Source: a virus | IMG/VR virus record: IMGVR_UViG_3300046817_000598 | Coordinates: 1 to 26,721 of that record | Reading direction: 5' to 3' (one strand) | DNA length: 26,721 nucleotides | In this document: positions 13,860 to 19,942 of the stretch, piece after piece | Layout of the letters: each line of letters starts with the position of its first letter | Position numbering within the stretch: the stretch's first letter is position 1 | Translations under genes and position numbers: made by a program | The notes under the pieces: model-generated | Database searches by the model: none | What the model saw: only the letters and a program-made list of their open reading frames with translations | Told to the model about the DNA's origin: nothing

Positions 13860-14912
13860 ATGGCCGAACCTGCCGAACTCGATCCGATCGATGAGCCCGA
13901 GACCCACCTTCCGGCGCTCGCCGAGCCCAGCCGCGTAGCGGTCATCACGCGCGACGCGGCCTTCATGCCGGCCGCCTGGGAAGATCTGGAACGCGCCGCC
14001 TCGCTGGTCGCCACCGCGCCGGGGATGGCGCCCCAGCTTCGCCGGCCGGAAGCGGCGATGTTCATCGCCTATCAGGCTGCGCGCTTCGGGGCCGATCCGG
14101 TCGCCCTGGCGTCGAAGACCTACTTCACCGGGGCCGGCGACAAGGAACGCATCGGCTATGAGGCGCAATGGGTCATGGCGCTGATCGAGTCCGACCCCCT
14201 GCTGCAAGAGCCGCTGGCCTACGATTACGGCTATGCCGACCCGGCGCGGCCGCTGGCGCTCGGGCGCTTCGTGCGCGTCACCGGCAAGCTGCTGGCCCGC
14301 ACCGGCCGCGTGGTTACGCGCCAGATCACCACGCCGACCGTCGCGCAGATCGGCGTCAAGAACTCGCCGCTATGGTTCAGTGACGCCGATCAGCAGCTCG
14401 CCTACTACGGCGCGCGCGCATGGGCGCGGCGTCACCGGCCGGCGCGCATCCTGGGGCTCTATACGCGCGAGGAAATCGCGGTGCTGGAGTCCCCCGCCGG
14501 GCGCCCGGCGCTCTTCGAAGAGGAAGACGCGCCCGAGTTCGACACCATCCCGCCGACCGACGCGCAGACCAAGGCCGGCGAGCGGTGGGAGGCGAAGGCG
14601 AGCGGCAAGCAGGACAGCCGCGACCCGCGCGACGCGCCGGACAATGGAGGGCCTTTTAAAGGGCCCGATAATTCCCCCGCGCCGCCCCCGGACTCCACCG
14701 GCAACCAGCCCGACGACATGGACTCGATCAAGGCGTGGGCCGAAGCCGAGCGCGTGCGGATCATCGCGCTGGACGATCCTGCGGTGATCGCGACGCAGGG
14801 CGAGGCCCTTGTGGCCGATCGGCGCTTCAAGCGCCTGATCGCCTATGCCCGCGCCGACGCCAAGCGCATCGACAAGTCGATCGCCAACCGGATCGATGAG
14901 CTGAACCAATGA
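13860..14912 (+). CDS. recT: RecT-family single-strand annealing protein
   Basis: A 350-aa protein that would coat and anneal single strands produced by the upstream nuclease. RecT features: an N-terminal helix with MFIAYQAARFGADPVALASKTYF, IGYEAQWVMALI (99-110), and the strongly typical C-terminal block KNSPLWFSDADQQLAYYGAR, followed by PARILGLYTREEI (194-206). After about 215 comes an acidic, proline-rich linker (SGKQDSRDPRDAPDNGGPFKG), then a separate helical tail (about 280-350) not part of the core. A ribosome-binding site (GAAGGGA) precedes ATG 13860. The next gene overlaps by 4 nt. Confidence 0.88.
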   Translation: MAEPAELDPIDEPETHLPALAEPSRVAVITRDAAFMPAAWEDLERAASLVATAPGMAPQLRRPEAAMFIAYQAARFGADPVALASKTYFTGAGDKERIGYEAQWVMALIESDPLLQEPLAYDYGYADPARPLALGRFVRVTGKLLARTGRVVTRQITTPTVAQIGVKNSPLWFSDADQQLAYYGARAWARRHRPARILGLYTREEIAVLESPAGRPALFEEEDAPEFDTIPPTDAQTKAGERWEAKASGKQDSRDPRDAPDNGGPFKGPDNSPAPPPDSTGNQPDDMDSIKAWAEAERVRIIALDDPAVIATQGEALVADRRFKRLIAYARADAKRIDKSIANRIDELNQ

Positions 14913-15598
14913 GCCGGCTTGACGAGCTGATCGCCGAGCTGCCGCCGTTGATGGCATTGCTCGACCGTGACCCGCGCGGCTACCCGGTCCCGTGGTTCGT
15001 GGACCGCGCCGCGCCGCTGCACAACGGCGGCCCCGACTTCAGGATCATGGACGGCAACCATCTTCGGCAAGCGATCCGCGAGCGCCGGTGCTGGGTCTGC
15101 GGCCGCCCGCTGCGCAGCGAGACGGGGACCTACGTCATCGGCCCCATGTGCGCGATCAACCGCGTCACGGCCGAGCCGCCGTGTCATCTGGCGTGCGCCC
15201 GCTGGAGCGCCCGCGCCTGCCCGTTCCTCAGCCAGCCGAAGCGCATCCGCGACGACGTGGGGATGCCGATCGAGGCGACGGTCGCGGGGATCGGGATTCA
15301 GCGCAACCCCGGCGTCACGTTGCTTTGGACGGGCAAGGGGACGCCGTTCCACCCGCCCGATCTGATCCACGCGGTCGGCCGGGCGAAGGGCCGCCGCGGC
15401 GTGCTGTTCAGCCTGGGCGACCCCGAAGCGCTTGAGTGGTGGGCGAACGGCCGCGTGGCGACGCGCGAAGAAGTCCTGACGTCGATCGAGACCGGGCTCC
15501 CGGTGCTGATGCAAACGGCCGAGCTGGAGGGCTCGGCCGCTGTCTACGATCTTGGGCGTCAGGTGGAGCGCGGGCTGAGGCTGGTCCCCGCAGCGTGA
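14909..15598 (+). CDS. Conserved phage protein with zinc-like Cys motifs
   Basis: 229 aa. The N-terminal half is a strongly recognisable conserved phage pattern: RDPRGYPVPWFVDRAAPLHN, PDFRIMDGNHL, CWVCGRPL (cysteine pair), YVIGPMCAINRVTAEPPCHL and ARACPFLSQPKR, with six or more Cys in an arrangement suggesting two zinc sites. Homologues occur next to recombination and replication genes in alphaproteobacterial phages, with no proven role. ATG at 14909 overlaps the RecT stop; TGA overlaps the next ATG. Confidence 0.8.
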   Translation: MSRLDELIAELPPLMALLDRDPRGYPVPWFVDRAAPLHNGGPDFRIMDGNHLRQAIRERRCWVCGRPLRSETGTYVIGPMCAINRVTAEPPCHLACARWSARACPFLSQPKRIRDDVGMPIEATVAGIGIQRNPGVTLLWTGKGTPFHPPDLIHAVGRAKGRRGVLFSLGDPEALEWWANGRVATREEVLTSIETGLPVLMQTAELEGSAAVYDLGRQVERGLRLVPAA

Positions 15599-15789
15599 TG
15601 CAGCACGATCTGTTCGCGCTCGCTGACGATGCCGATCGGCGGTGCGGAACGTGCGTCCACCGCAACGCCGCCCGCGAAGACGACACCGGCCCGTGCGCCC
15701 CGTTCCCGGTAGCGCACGGGCCGGATGATCCGCCCTGCGATTGGTGGTTCGCGAAGACCCAGCTTCGCGCCTCGCTCTACGGTCGCTAG
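15598..15789 (+). CDS. Small Cys-rich protein ending the early operon
   Basis: 63 aa: MQHDLFALADDADRRCGTCV, then C...C (GPCAPFPVAHGP; DPPCDWWF). The CGTC pair resembles the CGEC pair at 8227-ish on the opposite strand. Its TAG (15787-15789) overlaps the TAG of the convergent gene inside a CTAG palindrome, leaving no room for a terminator between the two operons. Confidence 0.65.
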   Translation: MQHDLFALADDADRRCGTCVHRNAAREDDTGPCAPFPVAHGPDDPPCDWWFAKTQLRASLYGR

Positions 15790-16130
15790 TACGCCATCCC
15801 GCCGTCCAGGGCGTCGGCGGCGATCCAGCCGGCGCGCATCTTCGCCTTCACCACCAGATCGGGGCGGCGACCGGCGTTGCGATCCTCTTCGTTCCAAAGG
15901 TCGGCCAGCGCGCAGAGCTGGCTGAAGGCGTAGCTGCGCTCGGCGGTCTTGCCGTTCTTCCCGAGCCGCCAGATTTGTACCAGCGGCATCGCCACCTTGC
16001 CGCGGTCTCGGTTGCGCGCGTGGAAGGCGGTCTTGTGGGCGGTCTCGCAGAAGCGCTGGCGCCCGTGGTGGGCTTTGAAGCGCTGACCGCACTCAGGGCA
16101 GATGCGGTTCGGTGCGACGATGGTCGCCAT
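15786..16130 (-). CDS. Zinc-ribbon protein, 114 aa
   Basis: ATG at 16130 has GGAGGAA about 4 nt upstream, a convincing ribosome-binding site. The N-terminus is a classic phage zinc ribbon: ICPECGQRF ... RQRFCETAHKTAFHARNRDRGK, which matches small proteins common in alphaproteobacterial phages (CPECG..F.....R..FC...C..AF..R). The last half (WRLGKNGKTAERSYAFSQLC) is helical and closes at Y114. Function unknown; probably nucleic-acid binding. Convergent with the preceding early operon; see the CTAG finding. Confidence 0.75.
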   Translation of the reverse strand: MATIVAPNRICPECGQRFKAHHGRQRFCETAHKTAFHARNRDRGKVAMPLVQIWRLGKNGKTAERSYAFSQLCALADLWNEEDRNAGRRPDLVVKAKMRAGWIAADALDGGMAY

Positions 16131-16318
16131 CAATTCCTCCGAAGTTGAGCGGCGTCCCAGGCGGCGAGCGCCGGGAGCGCGATGTAGAGAAGCGCGAGCC
16201 CGGCGACGCAGCCGGCCGCGCGCCATGGGCGCCGGTGGGCGATGCTGTCAGCCAGCCCGGCCAGCAGCAGCGCGGTGGGGCCGGCGATGACCAGCCCGAT
16301 GATCAGGGCGCGGCTCAT
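16130..16318 (-). CDS. Small two-helix membrane protein
   Basis: 62 aa with two hydrophobic spans (about 4-24, LIIGLVIAGPTALLLAGL, and 34-52, AGCVAGLALLYIALPALAAW) separated by a short basic loop (HRRPWRA). Holin-like topology, but it lies outside the late lysis cassette and is transcribed from an early-type promoter. It could be a membrane-active early protein. Start overlap ATGA with the upstream ORF; stop shares a base with the next start. Confidence 0.6.
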   Translation of the reverse strand: MSRALIIGLVIAGPTALLLAGLADSIAHRRPWRAAGCVAGLALLYIALPALAAWDAAQLRRN

Positions 16319-16509
16319 GCCGCCTCCCCGACCGCGCCACAGACATAACCCGCTACGAAGGCGTTTCTGATGACGCGCTCCAACTCATCCCAGGAAATCG
16401 GGGGCGGCTGAGCGTTCTTCCCCGACCGAAGCTTGACGACGGCGACTGAGCCCGCCGCGTGCAGGATGGCGAGCCTGGAGCCCGCGAGCCGTGCCTTCTC
16501 GATGTTCAT
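16315..16509 (-). CDS. Unknown 64-aa protein heading a leftward cassette
   Basis: 64 aa from ATG 16509 (GGGAATGGG upstream). The first gene of the three-gene leftward cassette, about 45 nt downstream of a good promoter. No domain is recognised; the middle reads SVAVVKLRSGKNAQPPPISW, then a helix (DELERVIRNAFVAGYVCG). Confidence 0.55.
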   Translation of the reverse strand: MNIEKARLAGSRLAILHAAGSVAVVKLRSGKNAQPPPISWDELERVIRNAFVAGYVCGAVGEAA

Positions 16510-16553
16510 GGTCCCATTCCCTACGTCGCGCGGGCTTCCCTTCCCGCGCCCTC

Positions 16554-16582
16554 ACTATGATGCAACGTAGCCCCCGTTGCAA
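16554..16582 (-). promoter_or_regulatory. Leftward promoter with overlapping operator-like repeat
   Basis: On the minus strand TTGCAA (16582-16577), 17-nt spacer, CATAGT (16559-16554). A perfect 7-bp inverted repeat TGCAACG (16561-16567 / 16575-16581) sits between and over these elements, so a dimeric regulator bound there would compete with RNA polymerase. The region 16510-16670 otherwise holds only this promoter and the terminator. Confidence 0.55.
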
Positions 16583-16604
16583 CAGGGAATGTGGGTCAGA
16601 GCGC

Positions 16605-16639
16605 AAAAAAGCGCCGGCGGCTCAGAGACCGCCGGCGCT
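16605..16639 (-). terminator. Strong intrinsic terminator of the late operon
   Basis: On the leftward strand an 11-bp perfect stem (16629-16639 with 16610-16620, 8-nt loop) is followed by TTTTTT (from 16610-16605). It lies 31 nt after the last late-gene stop. Confidence 0.88.
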
Positions 16640-16670
16640 CCCTTGCCGACTGCTGGGCGTCCAGCGCCCG

Positions 16671-17240
16671 TTAGGACGTGGAGGCTTGCGATGCGTCGCC
16701 GGTTGCGGCGGCGGACGCATCAGCCGGCGCGGCTGGTTGCGTGGTGTCGGGCTGGCCGCTGGTCGCGGTGATCGGGCCGCCGGGGAGCGGCGCGTTGATC
16801 TGGTCGGCGGTGGCGGCAGGCTGCGCGGACTCGGCCGTTGGGGCTGGCGCGGGACCGGGAGTCGCCGCCGGCTGGCCGAGCGCGGCAATCTGCGTGTCCA
16901 GATCGACCAGCTCGGCATTGATCGCATCGACGGCGGACTGCTTGGCGAGCCCCGAGACGTCGGGGATATCGGTCTTCAGCGCGAAGGCGGACGTGTCCAC
17001 CGGCGCGCCGAGCGCATCGACCTTCGCCTTCAGGTCGGCGAGCGCTTGCTGGTCGGCCGCCTCCTGGGTCTTCGCGTCGGCCACGGCTTGTTCCAGTGTC
17101 GCCAGCTCGGCGGTGAACTCTTCGTCATCGCCGGCGAGCTTGCGGGCGAAAGCGAGAAGGGCATCGAACATGATCAGGATTCCCACGGCTTCGGCTGCTA
17201 GAGCGCCGCGGCCGAAGCCCTTCCCGCGACGCCGGTTCAT
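16671..17240 (-). CDS. Coiled-coil, Ala/Pro-rich protein at the end of the late operon
   Basis: 189 aa if started at ATG 17240 (overlaps the lipoprotein stop), or 166 aa from ATG 17171. The region MFDALLAFARKLAGDDEEFT leads into a predicted coiled coil (about 50-100: LATLEQAVADAKTQEAADQQ and onward). The last 70 residues are low-complexity Ala/Pro/Thr (AATPGPAPAPTAESAQPAAT). No family is recognised. It lies just downstream of the lysis genes, where tail-accessory or lysis-accessory proteins can occur. Confidence 0.55.
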   Translation of the reverse strand: MNRRRGKGFGRGALAAEAVGILIMFDALLAFARKLAGDDEEFTAELATLEQAVADAKTQEAADQQALADLKAKVDALGAPVDTSAFALKTDIPDVSGLAKQSAVDAINAELVDLDTQIAALGQPAATPGPAPAPTAESAQPAATADQINAPLPGGPITATSGQPDTTQPAAPADASAAATGDASQASTS

Positions 17241-17479
17241 TGGCCGATGCACGCGCGATCGGCGTCGCGCATCCGCTTGTAGTCGGTGATCATCGTCGCC
17301 ACCGGCGAGCCGGGGTCAAGCGTCGCGAGCTGCGCCGCCGCGGCCGCCTCCTGGGCGGGCGTGTAGGGCTTCAGGGGGACGCACTTCGTGGACACGGCAA
17401 CCTGCTGGTGGGCGCAGGCGGCCGCGGTCAGCAGCGCGCCGATCGCCGCGAAGGTTGCCAAGTGCTGAAGCCGCGTCAT
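17237..17479 (-). CDS. Lipoprotein, o-spanin-like
   Basis: An 80-aa protein with a lipoprotein signal: MTRLQHLATFAAIGALLTAA followed by Cys22. The mature part has VAVSTKCVPLKPYTPAQEAA and a DYKRMRDADRAC tail. This form recurs in alphaproteobacterial prophage lysis cassettes and is a plausible outer-membrane spanin (Rz1-like), which fuses inner and outer membranes in the last lysis step. The proposed partner is the immediately upstream membrane protein (TGATG overlap). Function is inferred from topology and position. Confidence 0.65.
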   Translation of the reverse strand: MTRLQHLATFAAIGALLTAAACAHQQVAVSTKCVPLKPYTPAQEAAAAAQLATLDPGSPVATMITDYKRMRDADRACIGQ

Positions 17480-17718
17480 CAGAAGGTCCCGCCCTTCAGG
17501 CTGTCGATCGTCTCGGCGGTCGTCGTCGGCGCGTTCGCCTCAGCCTGGGCTTCCGCCGCCAGCGTCAACGCGCTCGCCGTGGTCACGGTTGCAGCGGCCG
17601 ACGCTGCGCCGGCCGCCCGGTCCTGATTCTGCTTGATCCACAGCCCGAGCCCGGCGGCCAGCGCCAAGACGACGGTGTTCAGGACCGGGACCAGAATCGA
17701 GGCGAGCTGAGCCCACAT
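17479..17718 (-). CDS. Small membrane protein, possible i-spanin or holin accessory
   Basis: 79 aa with one N-terminal membrane span (about 7-28, ASILVPVLNTVVLALAAGLG) and a low-complexity Ala/Thr periplasmic or cytosolic tail. It lies between the holin and the lipoprotein, overlapping the latter. That position and topology fit an inner-membrane spanin partner, but the tail is short and lacks a clear coiled coil, so a second holin-like protein is equally possible. Confidence 0.5.
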   Translation of the reverse strand: MWAQLASILVPVLNTVVLALAAGLGLWIKQNQDRAAGAASAAATVTTASALTLAAEAQAEANAPTTTAETIDSLKGGTF

Positions 17719-17725
17719 GAGGGCA

Positions 17726-18151
17726 TCAGCCGGCCGGTGCGGACGGCGGCGGCGCGGCCGGGACCGAGCCCAGCTTCGCAGTCACCAAGTCGCTGACGTG
17801 GGCTGGCGTGATCCCCAGCTTCGACAAGGTGTCGGGCAGCTTGCTGACGACGTAGTTCACCGCCTGCGCCTGGAGGGCATTGCTGACCGCGATCTTGTCG
17901 CCGCTGGCGATCTTGGCGCCCAGGGTTTGCTGGGCGAAGCCGATCCCGCGATCGACGGCGCCCAGCACGTTCGCGAAGAGCTGGCTTTGCGTCGAGACGT
18001 GGAAGTAGGTCGCCACCCGCGAGCCCAGCCACGCGACGACCGCGGTCAGAACGAGCCCGGCGAATTGCAGGAGCAAGTTCAGGATCGGCGACAGATCGAT
18101 GGTGGCGGCGGTCGCCGTAGCGGTGGCGGCGAGGATCAGCAGAAAGTGCAT
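17726..18151 (-). CDS. LLH-type phage holin
   Basis: 141 aa. N-terminal hydrophobic segment(s) (about 1-50, including LSPILNLLLQFAGLVLTAVV), then an amphipathic region with the features of LLH-family holins: VLGAVDRGIGFAQQTLGAKI, where family members have 'AV..AEQ..G....K', followed by a helix that ends in KLGITPAHVSDLV and an Ala/Pro tail. Holins make lesions in the inner membrane to time lysis. It is preceded by the putative peptidoglycan enzyme and followed by spanin-like genes. Confidence 0.75.
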   Translation of the reverse strand: MHFLLILAATATATAATIDLSPILNLLLQFAGLVLTAVVAWLGSRVATYFHVSTQSQLFANVLGAVDRGIGFAQQTLGAKIASGDKIAVSNALQAQAVNYVVSKLPDTLSKLGITPAHVSDLVTAKLGSVPAAPPPSAPAG

Positions 18152-18166
18152 GGTGGGGATGGTCCC

Positions 18167-18535
18167 TTAGTTGATGACCTCAAGCCAGCGGTCCCCGCTG
18201 ACGATGATCGCTTGGCGAAGCGCGCGGCCCAGGATGATGCAGCCGTGGCTGGCGCTATGATCCAGCTCGGCGTTGTCGCCGTGAATGAAGAACGCCGAGC
18301 GGCCGCGCGTGTCTGTTTCGTCACTCGGCTCCAGCGGCATCGCCAGCGGGCCAAGATGGTCAGGCGGGTTCAGCGGGTCCGCGATCGTCCAATTCCCGGT
18401 CGGGATCGGGCCGACGCCCTCGACGCCGGTCAGCGCCGGGTTGTTCAGCCCCGATCGCCGACCCGAGTAGCCCGACCCCTCATATTCGGAGTCGTGCCAC
18501 AGCTTGCCGGTGCTGATCTGGTAGCGCCACGCCAT
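18167..18535 (-). CDS. L,D-transpeptidase-like (DUF2778/Tlde1-type) enzyme
   Basis: 122 aa from ATG 18535 (a GTG at 18544 is possible). The N-terminus MAWRYQISTGKLWH and GYSG match DUF2778-type proteins. The catalytic stretch is complete: FFIHGDN (83-88, His85) and SHGCI (96-100, catalytic Cys99), with GPIPTGNW (42-49) between. Such enzymes modify or cut peptide stems of peptidoglycan; one relative, Tlde1, is a type VI secretion toxin that cleaves stem peptides. Located beside the holin, this is the only peptidoglycan enzyme in view, so it is the best candidate endolysin here. No signal peptide is seen, consistent with holin-dependent release. Confidence 0.75.
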   Translation of the reverse strand: MAWRYQISTGKLWHDSEYEGSGYSGRRSGLNNPALTGVEGVGPIPTGNWTIADPLNPPDHLGPLAMPLEPSDETDTRGRSAFFIHGDNAELDHSASHGCIILGRALRQAIIVSGDRWLEVIN

Positions 18536-18569
18536 GAGCGTCACGCTTAACGTGCGGGAAGCGAGTCGG

Positions 18570-19010
18570 CTAGCCCTGCGAAGCTTGGCGCTGGCGCACT
18601 ACCTCACGGGCGAACGTGCGCCCCTCATCGAGAAGGTTGCGGGTCACGGCGCGAATGTCGCCGGCCATGACCTTCATCGAATCGTCGGTGTTCTTCGTGC
18701 GCTCGGCGATCGTGGCGACCTCGCGCCCGATCCCCTTCAACTCGCTGACGTCTGTTTCCACGGCCTTCAGCCTCGCGCTGAGTTGTCCGAACCAGAAGAA
18801 CGCCCCGATCAGCGCGACGATCCCAGGGACCGCGGCAATAGCGGTCGATACCCAAGACTGCACGGTTGAAACCCCCCACGCGATCAACGCCAGCGTTCGT
18901 CCTGATTTGCTTGATTTTGCCTGCGGAGACAAGAGCGCAGACGTCGCGCCGCCGATCGGCGCGGCGGCTCCAGGCTGCGCGTCGATCTTGGCGATCTGAG
19001 GGCCGGTCAT
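18570..19010 (-). CDS. Membrane-anchored coiled-coil protein
   Basis: 146 aa from ATG 19010, which shares a base with the tail-fibre stop. A Ser/Ala-rich N-terminus, a membrane span (about 53-75, WVSTAIAAVPGIVALIGAFF), then a coiled coil (about 76-110, LKAVETDVSELKGIGREVAT) and a basic C-terminus. The layout resembles lysis-accessory proteins of the XhlA/holin-antiholin class with the order of parts reversed. Function unproven. Confidence 0.6.
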   Translation of the reverse strand: MTGPQIAKIDAQPGAAAPIGGATSALLSPQAKSSKSGRTLALIAWGVSTVQSWVSTAIAAVPGIVALIGAFFWFGQLSARLKAVETDVSELKGIGREVATIAERTKNTDDSMKVMAGDIRAVTRNLLDEGRTFAREVVRQRQASQG

Positions 19011-19942
19011 CAGTTGCCGAAGGCGCCCCATGTGATTCCGTCGATATGGCCGGGCGTCGAGCTGGTGCCTTGACAGAAGAACTCCAGAATCGACGGCGTG
19101 CTGCCGTTGGTGGTCTGAACCCAAAGGTCTTCCAGCGCCGACGCGACATTGTTGTAGGCATTGCCCCAGGTCGCGAAGACGTTGTTCGGAAAGCCGGTCG
19201 GCAGGGTAATGCTCTGCGAGCCTTCCGCGGTGATGTGGCGCGTGGTGGTCCCGAACTTCAGGATGAAGCCGAACATGGTCAGCGTGTATTCCACGGTGTC
19301 GCTGTTCGAGTCCGTGGCGACCGAGAAGCCGCCCAGCGCGCTAAGCGTCTGGCTTGCGCTCAGCCATGCGCCGTTGCCGGCCGCCAGTGCGCCGAAGACG
19401 CCCGCGGCGGGCGCGCTGATGATCTGGCCGCCGCCGACGATATGCGCCTGCATCATCGCCGCGGTGATCACATCGTTGGCGATGACGTTCGCGCCGGCTG
19501 GGCCGGTCACGTCGCCGGCGAGCGAAGCACCGGCGAGCGTTGTCCAATTGGCCGGGCTCCCGCCGTCAGGGTCCGTTCCATTGTTCTCGGCGGTCGAGAC
19601 CCACACCAGCCCCGGCGTCACCGACGACATGAGCATCGCGCCCTTCGGGTAGCCGCCGATCGCCGCCGAGAAGCCAGAATCGTAGATGATCGGGCCGCCA
19701 GCGGCCTGCCACTGAGACCACTTGGTGATCTGGTTGAAGATGCCGTTCGCGTCCTGCCCGAACGGCGCGATGCCGCCCGAACCGGACGGGTCGAAGGTCA
19801 GCGGCGGGAAGCCATCGGTGAGCGAGGCCGCGCCCGGCGTGATGCCGATCTGCGAGGCGACCGGGATCGGCCGGATGAACCCGCCGCCCGCGCCGTTGGC
19901 CCAGGGGATCGGGAACTTGGTGGGGACGGCGCTCGACAGCAT
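19010..19942 (-). CDS. Tail fibre protein, gp53-like
   Basis: 310 aa. The N-terminus carries the tail-fibre attachment pattern: FDPSGSGGIAPFGQDANGIF, then NQITKWSQWQAAGGPIIYDS and IGGYPKGAML (typical 'Q..Y....IGGYP.G'). Next is WVSTAENNGTDPD. The C-terminus is beta-rich and ends TSSTPGHIDGITWGAFGN, typical of a gp53-like fibre tip. Fibres give host-receptor contact. It overlaps the giant adhesin/baseplate gene by one codon (TGATG at 19940-19944) and is transcribed with it. Confidence 0.82.
   Translation of the reverse strand: MLSSAVPTKFPIPWANGAGGGFIRPIPVASQIGITPGAASLTDGFPPLTFDPSGSGGIAPFGQDANGIFNQITKWSQWQAAGGPIIYDSGFSAAIGGYPKGAMLMSSVTPGLVWVSTAENNGTDPDGGSPANWTTLAGASLAGDVTGPAGANVIANDVITAAMMQAHIVGGGQIISAPAAGVFGALAAGNGAWLSASQTLSALGGFSVATDSNSDTVEYTLTMFGFILKFGTTTRHITAEGSQSITLPTGFPNNVFATWGNAYNNVASALEDLWVQTTNGSTPSILEFFCQGTSSTPGHIDGITWGAFGN

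Noticed and set aside
16510-16670. Possible small RNA or gene in the gap.
   Set aside because: The space is explained by promoter, operator-like repeat and terminator; no supported coding or RNA signal remains.
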